Made by a program: the position numbers and the translations under genes. Shown piece by piece: positions 45,101 to 57,100 of a DNA stretch of 64,000 nt. Under the pieces are notes generated by a model. That model was given only the letters and a program-made list of their open reading frames with translations. It was not told where the DNA came from and made no database searches. The DNA comes from Notospermus geniculatus (Eukaryota; Nemertea; Pilidiophora; Heteronemertea; Lineidae), in the NCBI GenBank assembly GCA_002633025.1, contig NMRB01000999.1:144666-208665 (forward strand), in the 5' to 3' direction. Position 1 is the stretch's first letter. Each line of letters opens with the position of its first letter.

Positions 45101-48100
45101 GCATTGTCTTAGCTACTGTTACATAACATTACTACTTCTCTTCATGGTGATTGTTAATCTTTCATATTCAAGTATCACCGCTGCGAATTTTATACAAATC
45201 GGACCAATATTTTCTGAAATATGCACACTTTGGACATGGGAGCGTTCTTCCTCCAGCCCCTTTGGAGCAAATCATTGAAATTCACCACAGATTTCAATGT
45301 TTTTAGCACTCCCCTCAAAAAAATTCCTGGCAGAAACACTGCCAGGCACCGACGTTTCTGCTGCATCACTCAGAAAATGAACTTCCAGGACTTCTAGTTG
45401 TTTACCCGGTACATACCTGAATAAAGAATTCGTACACAGAACTTCGAGTGTCGGGTACGTCTGCCTCAGCTGCTGCCCTCTTTAAGTTGATGGCAATACC
45501 ATCGACTTCTTCATTGTCGAAAAGGTCAGGGACTTCACCGGAGTTTAGGATACAGTTGATGTCCTCCAAGAAGGTTTCCTGCGAATAGAATTAATAACCA
45601 TGCAAAGTTTGATATACCGGTACCTGTCTGGTGTTCACCAGTTACATTCGACTTAGTTGTTTTTTATCGTGCGGAAAATAACAGCCCTCATTTCAAACTG
45701 CGGCAGAAATTACTGTAGAGGAAACGGAAATGGGCCTCTCAAGCTGTAAACAGTGACAAAACTATTCCATCTTCATTGCAATTTTCAACTTACATTAACA
45801 ATATCACTGTCGGTCAACAGGAACACCATGTTCAGACCTTGGACGCCACTCTTTTTGAACACCGTCTTCAAGTCTTCTCGGAAATCGGCAATATTGTACG
45901 TCCTTGTCAAGGTCAGTTGGAATGGTTCGGCCCCCGACACGTAACATGCCAAGCGTACAGTTGTGGCTTTGCCAGTACCATCCATGCCAATCTGAAAGGA
46001 ATGGTGACACAGATTTATTTGTTGTTTTGCCAGTTGCAGTACTATCCTTGCTATCAATCCTTGCATGCCTTCAGGCAAAGAAATTGTTGTATTTCCTCCA
46101 ACAGATGGCAGAGGGCTAGTTGTTCATTATTAAAGGTGCTGCTACTTAAAGTTAAAAAAGTTATTAAAGTTATTGGTCTTTACCAGACACAGTTTTCTTT
46201 CCTTTCAGCAGAAACTTGTGAATCTGACTGCAGTAAGGTCTTACCAGCAGCATGTGACCACCAGGTTGCCTGAAAACCCTTGCGGCCCTCACAATGTGAG
46301 ATATCGCCTCCTTGAAGAACACCATCTGAGAAGCTTGCGTGTTCCCAGCGTTCTGACGCATGTACAGCTCCTCCATAATCTGCGCCAGTTTGTTGTTGTC
46401 AGATATCGGCCGATAGACACGTTTCCCTTGACTAGAACTGGCCGAGTCCAGGAAGTCGCAGAAAACGACTGGTTCATCCATTAGTTTTTCTGGGGTCCAC
46501 TTCACCTGAAGGAGCAAAGGTGATAAGCATTATCTTCCAGATAGGTTATATTCGAATTCGAGAGGTAAAGCTTCTTCATAATGTTCTAGTATGATGTACT
46601 GCATTTTTCAAGCCATAACAGGGCCCCAAAACAGGCCCAGCAGACCCTTACCAGTTTTTCACTTAATATACAGAAAGTGAAGATTGAATTTGAAGATTGG
46701 AAATGAAGATACCATAAAGGCAATGAATAAGATCGGGCAACACAAGTCTACTACATGTATATCAAATAGGCTATTTCAACCAAAGGCAAACAAGCTGCGT
46801 TCCTCCCATCACCAGCTTCAAATCAAATCCAAATCCACTAAAGTATGAAATTTGTGGGCAATCTCCATTCTCTAGCTTGCATACTCACACAACATAGAAT
46901 AGTATGTAATGCCAACAGCATTTTCTGCTCTGGACCCAGGTTGCATAAAAGTCATGCCAAGCAGACAACAGAACCTCCACCAAAACCGTCAACATATGAA
47001 ATCATCTGATCTATTGACAAGAATTCTTGGCTAAAAGCTACCTCAAGAATGTCTTCCACTCTAATAAACTTTACCTCAATTCTAATAAAATTTGGAGTTA
47101 ATTCCCCAAATGTCACATGATATTCCTAAAATACATTCAGTGGGTTGAGCTGATATCAAAATGTAATAAAATAGTAAACTTCAAAATCAAAATCACCACA
47201 ATGGATACCGGTATTCCAATGGGACGGAAAGATTCCTTGGGTCACTTAGTACCATAACCCCATAACCCAAGTATTACCTAAGTATTACGGTACCATAACC
47301 CCACCAACATACATGTAACAACATAACAAAGCCATCAGAAAGAAGTCATGTTATTGGTTGCACAGTGCCAATGTCCACAATTTCGACCAATGAGGCAGCC
47401 AGTAACATACATACCTTGAAATAGTCATGCAAATTGTCTGCAAGAATCTTGTAGAATGTTTCCCTATCAGCAGCATTTGTCAGTCGATCGTGGAAGACAC
47501 GGGTTGCCTCGTTTGCCAAGAGCTGTGCACAGTTGTCTTTGTTGACAATTATGCCCTCGTCTGCTTGGAACAGGCCATAGATCACCTGCAGTAAGATTTG
47601 AATTCGATTTGTAGAGTGTTTCTCAGGAAAGTAAGCCACCCAATAGAGAATTAACCTATTTGAAGCAAATAATCCCCATTTGCCAATCATACTCGGAGTT
47701 CGGGAATTACAAGATAAGAATATGCGAGGCGGTCTAGGAAAACCCGGCGGATGTCGCATTTGAGGAAAGTGTTAATGGCCTTGGTGAACCCACACATTTC
47801 AACAGCTGAAATGTACCAGTACTACATAATGGGTAAACAGTAGCAGATCAATGCACAGGCAATCTGACAACCCATGTTGATCATTCAGTGACTTCCGACA
47901 CTGCCACACATGTTTACAATAGTTTATGAAGGATATCTGGCCACCCCCAAAATTTGCCGGCGAAATCCCCCTCCCCGTGATAACACCAGATTCAACATTT
48001 GGGGATTAAATCCTAAATGAAGGCTGAGTTACAACTTGAAGTTTTCGCGGACCACTGACTGACCTTTGACAGATCCCGTATGTTGAATGTATAATGAACC

Positions 48101-51100
48101 TTCGCGGGCGTAGGCCTCATGTAAGTGCACATACGATAATAGACGGCGATACTGGCCGACACCATGGAAAAGAGGCTCTCCTTCACTTCGGGCATAAAAT
48201 CGCCCTCCTGGAGGAACTGACCAAGCTGGACCTGGTAGATGTGCTGGAGTGACCGCGTGGAGGGTTGTGGTAGGGCTAACATGCTGTACAGGTAAGATGT
48301 GAACATATAGGGTGACAAATATACTACATATGAACATATCGGTACATCAACACAAGTGACATAATTATCCACGGTCCACACCCTGTCTTTGCAGAATTCC
48401 ATGGAAGTTCTTGCAGTTCTTATTGAATTTTATAGATAAATGGATGTGACTAAACCAGATAATCTCTACAAGGAAGTGATGCTATACGTACATGTATAAA
48501 CTTTGATGAATTTGTGGCTAAGAAAATGAACTACATATTAAAAGAACCTGTGAATCTTTCTGGACAACATCAAAGGTATACAACCATGCACAGTATCGAT
48601 ACCTGAATGCTGCAAAAAATCTTTGTGGAGTTAGCATTGTCAACCAGAATTTGGTTTAAAATTGAGAGAGAAACCAACGCCTCACCAGAAGTGTTTCAGC
48701 AATCTTGGACTCAGCTGGTTCCTGCCGCCACCTGGTGGTCCACAGGCTGCAACCACAGTCACATCTAGAATGTCCTGAAATAATTCAGATTAAGAATGTG
48801 CACTTTTCTTCATTTAGTTGAACTGAAGGTCAGAATCCAATCCTGTTTTTTTTCAAAGTCGTTAAATTTCTTACCTTCCAGACAAGTTTCTGTGTGTCGT
48901 AGAATCCGTTGAGATCCAGGAACTGTCTGAGAAGCTCAAGTGGTGGCTGAGCTCCGTACTGCTCCGGTGCGGGCATATTCAAATCATCTACGAACACGAC
49001 CACCTTACGTCCCTTAGGACCACCCATTGTGTCCTTCCCTTTCTTGATCAGCTTGTAGGTGATCTGTGCCTGCGTCCGAGCAGACGTCGTCTGGGCGCTA
49101 AACTGAAGCGACGAGTGTATGATGCCGGAGCTCATCTTGGGACGGCTGGTTCCGAGGAGGATGTTCATGTCATCTTTGCTTACATCTTCATGAAAATAGG
49201 ACAGGATTAAAAAACGTCTGAAACTTACTGAAAGTCAGGAACTGAACATACAATTTTTAAACCTTTTCATGGAATTGAAAATGGTACAGGAAAACTTAAA
49301 GAAAGGAGCTCAAGTAAGGGATCTCAACTAGAAAGTGCCTGAGGAAAACCCCGATTGGGGTCGAAAATTTGCAAAATTCGGAGACGACTTATGTTTACTA
49401 TCATTTTGTGTGTCGTTTTTGTGCTTTATGTTGGATATATAAAGGGAGGGTAACAGAACCAGATAATTATATGATAATTGACACCAAACCACAAATTTAT
49501 GGTCAATTTCGATGAAGTCGTCCATATTAAAAAATTTCAAGTTCAAATTAAAAGATTTATTACAAAGAGGGGGAGCCAGAGAACCCCCCCCCCCCTTGGA
49601 TATACACCTGGAAATTTACCTGTGTTATTCTGCCCCCATTAGATCCAGACCTGAAACTTACCTGCCATATCCTCTGACATCTTTGTCAGATTGCTGATGT
49701 TGTCAAGAAGGGCTTTGTTCTTGTCGGCAAAGTTGAAGATGTCGCCTAAAATTGTGTTACTTTTGAAGCCAGCGCCACCTTCCTTACCGAGCCTCTTCAA
49801 CATGTCGTGGAGGATGGCTGATTTACCGACACCCGAATCCCCTGGAGAAGAAGAATAGATGGTAAGGAAATGTAAGGTTCAGACCAATATTCACAGCTTT
49901 TGGATGATTAATCTAGGTTACATTTGTAACACGTCACACCAAATCAGGTATTAAGTCGGACAAGATGTGAACCAGGATGAACCAAAACAACTCTCATGAG
50001 ATAAAGAAGAGATGTACTCACTCAGATTTTACAAAAGACAGACAATAAGCCTAGGCCTACTGAAATTGACAAAATGTTGGTCTCAACCTGCCAACTTCAG
50101 AGTGACTTAGTACCGTTTTGTGGTGACGGGTCACAGTTATCAATGATCTTGGGTTGACTGCCAGGGGCAAATTCAGCTACCGATAACAGCCCCAAGGATC
50201 ACCAGGGACCTGTAGTCAACAACTTACATTTATGCAGGAGGAAACTGGATAAACCAATGAACTTACCAGTAAGTAGGACAGGATTCTTGCTCAGCAGCAG
50301 AAGACTGGTCAAGAATGTGTACCGTACTGAATCAACGGTTGGTACAATCTCTTCTTCGTGCGACTGACCCTTTTTCTGGTCGCCGCCGATTCCCATACTC
50401 TCGCCGATGGTGATCACATTTCCACGTTCGATGAGGGAATGCGTGCTCGGGACCATGGCGTCCCAGGAGACGAAGTTGCCAGATTCCATATCGAGGAAGT
50501 AACTGTAGATTGATTTGCTGCCGGCGGGTAAACGTATTCCTGAAACAGAAGTGAAGTATTCAGCGCCATCCATGTTCAGACGACATCTTCAATAAGATAT
50601 TTCTCAAAATTGGCCAAGTTCAGGATTATTTTTGAAGAGAAGTTGCACATTTTCACCACTCTATAGATATTCCTTTGGAGTTCCCAGAGAAAACATGTGT
50701 TGTTGTCAAAAAGAGTCGTCGTCTCTATGACATTATGGGCCGTATGCTTGTGTCGGACTTCAGCATAAAGTATAGCTGAAGTTAGACTTTCTCTTTGCTT
50801 GAAGCATTGAGAAAAGTCAGACTTTAATGAAAGTGTGGCTGAAGTCCGACCTAAGCAGACGGCCCTAAGAGCGGTTGGTTCCAACTGCGGCTTGATCTCT
50901 GAACCTAAGAGGTGACAGGCGGCGATAGTTCCACTCTGACAGCTCAACTAACTCGTACTCACCAAGAGGAGGTTCGATGTCAAATATCTCATGAACAAGA
51001 TTGTCAAACTCATTGGCGACATTGTAGAACGGTTTGTCAGATTTCTCTCCAGGCCGCTGGGTCAGCGATATATCACTATCCTGTTCCTCCTGTCTCTTCA

Positions 51101-54100
51101 AGTTGCCGCCGATACCCCAGACAAACGCAAAGACAAACATTTTTCCAAGCACGGTCTCGAGCTGGTTGGGATTCTTCTGGACGAAGTACATTTTGGACCT
51201 GTACGGGAGGAATTTCCAGGAATGCTCTGATCAAATATTGTGATAATAAAGGGCTTTATCAAAGATTTAACCCTTAGACGCCCAAAGTAATGGAGCAGTT
51301 TCCACGACTTTACCAAATTTGATCAAATATCACTAGCAAGGAAATCTACAGATACTGTTTGGTCCCATCAGTCTTCTCCTTCAAGAGGACTTGCTTAACT
51401 CATCTGCCCCAGGGTTGAGCAGACGGTATCTTCTGATGAAGTTTTCTTAAAGCCTTGGAAATGAATTGGAAAGAATGTGAAGAAAGATTCTTCAGATGGT
51501 TGATAGGAACAACCTTTCTTCAAATATTTTTCAATTAGTTCCATTGGATGTGAGAAAATTTTGATAGAAGATGCCGTCTGCTGGACTCCAGGAGGGGATG
51601 AGTTAAAACATGTTTACAGCGATGATCACACCATGTGAGAACAAGTGGTGGACCTGAAATATCAACGAATATCACCTCTGGCTAAAAACCACATTTACTA
51701 ACTGGTCCAGCTGTCAACCAATAAGATCATAGCGCCACAAATTGTACTTACTTCCCAGCAGCTCCAGGGTCAATGCGGACTTTGGCTTTCTTCCCAGTCG
51801 ATCGTTTACTTTTCCTCTGCTTGCTTGGCTTACCTTCATCGTCCGTGTCTGAACCTGGGCGATTCGTTTGGAGGTCTGAAATTAAGAAAATTTTTCAAAA
51901 CTGCCATTTAGAGGTCCAGGGTTCTTAGCGGGTCCGAGCGAGGGGAATACTGTAAAGCAAGATATTTTCGCGGCTGGAAATGTTCGCGAATCAAGAATTA
52001 TAGACATATTCGCGGCAGTATATTTTCACGAGACTCTGCCATTTTTTCAGGGTTTTTTTTCACGGTCTATATTTATCACTTGCATGTATTCATATTCGCG
52101 CCAGGAAATTTTCGCAACTCATACACTCTCGCGAAATTCGCAAAAATTTCCTGCACGCGAAATTTCCCTGCTTTACAGTAGCCCCTGCCACACTGTAGAG
52201 AAGTGAACTGCCACATGAAATGGGAGACTTTACTGCCGTTAGAGGCCGGCCGCCTATTACCGGTAGCTGTCCTAAGATTTCATAAATTTTGAGGTCACCA
52301 CGACGTCCGTGTGCACTTCTTCCCTGTGACTTCAAATTCCATGACATTCTAGGACCGCTGACTGGTGGTGGCCTTTAGCGGCAGTAAACAGACCTGCCTA
52401 CCCTAACTTTGAGCTGGCTGTACTGTTTTTGTGGAATGACCATAAAATGACACTTTTCAGTGTAAAATAATGAAACGCAACATTCTGCAGTTGTTCCGAT
52501 CAGTGTATTTTTCTGCATTTAACTGTAAAAACTAAGTTTTGAGTGTAAAAAATATGGTCAAATATGGTGGGTAGGCAGGTATGAGTAAAGTCTCCCATCG
52601 AACCTACCTGCTTTGACAAATCCACCGTGTTTGTTGATGAAATCGAAGAAGGATGAAAGAATACTGCACAGACAATGTACAAGGCTCATCTCAGGGGCAG
52701 GGACAAGCTGCTCCTTGATATTCTTTGAGACAAATTCCAACCCCCTGTCCATGCTGTGATTGAAAAGGGCCTCCAGATGATGCTTGCCGTTTTCTGGAAC
52801 ATTCTTACCAAGTCTCTGCAGCCAGGTTCTCACGTAAGGGCGCCAACCGAGGTCAACAGGATCCTACAATACGAGGAGATTCGGTGCATGAAAATATGAA
52901 TGCCTCTACATGGGGCAGATGGCTGTTGAAGGTGGGGCACCCCAGCTCTGAGATGTGATTTATGGCCAATCTTGACGAAATAAAGTGCTCCCTCGCTCTT
53001 ACGATCCTCAATTCTACGAACTCCCGGATATTACGAACCCAACGTCTGGCTCCCAAAATTTCAAGACGTGGATGTAATTTTGCCTGTTCGGGCGGCCGTT
53101 TGGCCCAATTCCTGCCCATGATCAATTACGATGTGTACAATACAATCCAAGCTTGGGTTTGATTAGTGTACAATACAAACCTAAATATCCAAGCTTGGGT
53201 CTGATAAGTGTACAATACAAACCGAATTATCCAAGCTTGGGTTTGATTAACGCATGTTTGAGCATTTAATCAGGCAAATATTCAATAAAGTTAGCCTTGT
53301 AAATGAAGTGTATGCCCAGGCCGACTCGGCATGGTCATCATGCCCCCACGGACGAATCCTCACTATTACGAACTCCTCGTTAGTACGAACTTAACCCTTG
53401 GACCCCGAAGGGTTTGTAATAGCGAGGGAGGACTGTATCAAATAATAGGAAAGAGCGGGAGACTCCCTGGACTCAGGCCTGATCTCATGCACTGAAAAGA
53501 ACTTTTGTTTACTTACCATGTACACCATAGCACATCTGCTAATCGTCGCTGGGCTAGCCTGTGCTAGGTTGTCCACTTCAAATAAAAGCCTCATGCCGGG
53601 CGTCAAACTTATTCGTTCACCATTCGCCAAGCAGAGGATCTTGGAATCATCAAGGACTGTGTTGAGATTCTCGACCCATAGGGTATCCACGGGGCCGTCC
53701 AGGATTAACCACTTCCACGGTGTGTAGGTGGCGCCACTTTGGTCCTGGTCTTGTTCTTGCTGATCGTTCGTGGCACCAGCTGCTTCGCTTTCTGCAGCTT
53801 CGGAGGCAGTCTTGGTGGGTGATGCACCCTGGGAATCATAGAATAAGAAAATCTTTGAATTTTACTGTACAACTGCCAATTAGAAAAGAAAAATATCCAA
53901 CAGAAGGTGACGTCTGCTTGTACCAGATACCTGGTGAATTTACTACAGATGCAAAGTTCAGCAAAACTTTTCTCCATTTTCATCACAACACTCATTGAAA
54001 AACATGTAAATTTGAAGAGGGATGGATTGTACCCGGTACTCGGAGCATTTCTTAAAATCAGACATAAGCAGATTCTAGCAAAATTGCCACGAAAACAGTA

Positions 54101-57100
54101 CGGTATTATGATGAAACATGTCACATCAGCACATAAAGCTCTCACTGAAACTGAGGTTACCAGGTTTGTAATGTAACAATGCATTGGCAAAGTACATTTT
54201 GTTTAGTGCTGTCCTCTGGGTATAGCCCAGCATCAAATCTATGTCCTTTGGATGTCTGATGGTCATAATCACCTGATTTGGCTTCGAATCATCAACAGCT
54301 AACTGTCCTGGCTGCACAATCGTCTCCTTTGCAAACTTCCTCATTGCCATGGCTATCAAGCCGTCCGACCACTCAAAAGTATTAGGGTCGGTCTCGCCAT
54401 AAAGTTCCCCCAACTTGACGCACTTTGGATTGATGGAGAATATCTCGACTTGCCCTTTCTTGGCTCGATTCTGTAAAGGAAGAAAAATTTGGCACTGAAA
54501 GGTTTCCTTTGGGGATCTGGTTTCCTCCTACATTACATATAAAATCGCAGCAGAATATTGTGTACAAACCAATGAGCCAAATCAAGCTGACAGCTCTTGA
54601 CACAAAACGTAACAGGAAAAAATGCAAGATACTGGCACCAATACTCAACACTGGGAAAAATCTTGTCCACATGATACCATGCCAAGTAAATGAAAATAGC
54701 TGTCTACAATGAGATCTAGAGGTACTACATAAGATGTGTCAGGATTTTCAATTTTTTCTAAGTCCTTACCAGATTTTCGTCAGACATCTACGGGGCTATG
54801 GGGACAACTAGGAAGCTGAGCACAATCTTGAAGGAGTTTACCATAGTATCAAAAAACAAGCCTTAGCTAAACCTAGATGCATAATCCTACAAGGATTTGA
54901 CTCAAAAACTTCAAGGTTGTGTGTCTACCCTAGGAAACCATTTGCCCCAAGGGAGGTCATCTAAGTACGGTTCCAAGCGCACAGGTGGAAGGGTAAGACT
55001 TGGTTCATACTCCATCCGATGGTGCTATCATACAGAAAATGCGGTTTCCATGTCACTGGTATTGGTTGACTGATAGCAGAATTGGATGAAGTGTAAACCA
55101 GCTTAACAAAGAGGAGAGGGTGCAGCTATAGCAATAGGGGAAATGACAAAAGGCATACCTGGAGAATATTGGGCTGTAAGGATTAGTGTAGACATGAATC
55201 AGACAAATATTGGTGCTGATAGTTGAATATTGATGAAAATTCAATGATATTTTGACAGAACAAAGTAAATTCTGCACACTTTAGAAAGTGGAATTCATAA
55301 AACTCAAATACCCACAAAACCTGGATCAGCATTTCATCTGTAAGGTGAACAATTTTTTCCAAGGAACAAAATATTATGTGACAGTGTGATCGTGGCAGTG
55401 TAAAATGTATCATATTGATTCTGCACACAGCATGCATACATGTGTCTCAGAGTGTCCTGTACAAATGTAGTGACCAAAAAAATGCTTCAAATGCCATTTT
55501 TCAGTTTACATGTACATGTATTTGAATACAAAACGCTTGGAGAAAGAGATGATATTTTGAAAATTTTTCATAAGTTTGACTTCTGATTAGAGTCATATTC
55601 CACAGCTCTGAAGCTAGTCAAGAAATACGGTAAGTGTCCATGGCTAAAGATTTTCAAAACAACTACCACATAATAATGCAATAACAGTGTTTTTCTGGCC
55701 ACTAGATTTGAACACGCAACCTGAGAAGACAGACAGAGAAACAAAAGGTGGGAAAACAGACAGCAGGACTGAAACATACTGGGTCTTCTTGCTGGAAAAC
55801 AGAACGACAAATATCATCGCATGCAGACTCGCATTACAGTAGCTTGGGTTACGGTTACAACACACATGAAGCCATGCAGTTATATCAGAACTAAACTGGG
55901 GACTGTAGGCCCTATTCTGTGTTGATGTTCTGTCAGACCTTGAGAGTTGGTTGAGAGATGGTTAAAAAACTTTGTTATTGACTTCAGCAGATTTATTCTT
56001 AGGAGTTAGACCCTTTCATGTCTGGTTGACTAGAACACAAAAATGAAACTCACCACCACAAGGTTTGGTTTCCCAGTCACCGGGTCGGTTGACTGATTCT
56101 CATCAAGACTAATAGATGGCAGCAACACTAACGCCCTCTGCAGGATTCCACGAGCAGTTGTCTTTCCTCCCCCGGTGGGGCCAACCAACATGACGCCGTG
56201 ACGGACCATCAGCTGATTGTAGAGTTGTTTCACTTTCTCGATCTGACTCGGCCAATGTTGGAGCGACTGGTCTCGGATGGACATGGAGATTGATTTCTAC
56301 AAAAGATATACTTGATGCTTCAGTTTGGTTCAATCGCAGTTTTGAAAACTTGTCTTCTCAATGTTACTTTGATAGACAAGAGCTGGACATTCTCTCAAAC
56401 CTTTCCTCCAAAGTTGGAAGCAATATTCCACTTAAGCCAGCAGTGATGTGTTTACCAGTACACAAGTTAACTTATTCAGTACCATTGAACGAGCAGGCGT
56501 CATCTTGTTTACATTTTTTTCTCCAAATGGACAAGTCATATGGCAAATTTTTTGAAGAAAGTTTGTTGCATTCAGTTAGATTGACCCCACCTTGATGGGT
56601 CCGTCTCCCCTTTGTACATAATTTATTGCACTTATTATACAAATATAGACCTTGGCCATTTCATTGCAACCCTTGCCTCCGGCTTACTCATTCTCACCCT
56701 ATGCCTTGTCCGGGATCACGTCCCCATCAACCTAGCTCACACACCCCTAGGCATGACCAGGCCCCATCAACCCGAGGCTGGAGCCATAAAGGCATCAATC
56801 AAATTTCAACCGAAGCATTTGTTTGTCTGGCACCAAAAGGCATTCAAAATTAAGGATGATGAAAAGTGCAGTCAACGAATTACCGGGTAACACAAAGCAA
56901 TGAAATTATAAACTAACCTCCATGAAAATCATCTCTGGCTGAGGTGGCGTGATGCCCGGGAACAGATCTGCCAAAATACTTTCAAACAATGGCACATCCT
57001 CGGCCAGGAACTTTGGTAGGTTGGCATCGGTCAGTGCATGGATCAGAATATACGACTCCTCCTCTTCACTCAGTTCCCTTATGGTGACGTCATCCCTAGA

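Larger units (their letters stand above)
47415..51198 (-). other. DNAH14-like exons: AAA3
   Basis: Exons are 51,198-50,963, 50,539-50,267, 49,841-49,662, 49,185-48,875, 48,774-48,686, 48,283-48,064 and 47,585-47,415. The entry segment holds [18 protein letters not shown]. The Walker A loop [17 protein letters not shown] is split by an intron inside the first Gly codon. Walker B is [38 protein letters not shown] and [13 protein letters not shown] follow. For the fourth exon the acceptor could be at 49,185 or 12 nt inside; both keep frame. Confidence 0.85.
51752..56296 (-). other. DNAH14-like exons: AAA2 and linker to AAA3
   Basis: Exons are 56,296-56,053 (inner end ±1), 54,470-54,273, 53,828-53,517, 52,863-52,608 and 51,875-51,752. 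[20 protein letters not shown] is the AAA2 P-loop; [59 protein letters not shown] and [14 protein letters not shown] follow in order. Two inserts are unusual: an Ala/Glu/Gln-rich stretch (starting [18 protein letters not shown]) before WKWLILDG, and a small exon encoding a highly basic segment ([19 protein letters not shown]) between AAA2 and AAA3. The basic exon resembles a nuclear-localisation or tubulin-tail-binding patch, but its role is unknown. Confidence 0.85.
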
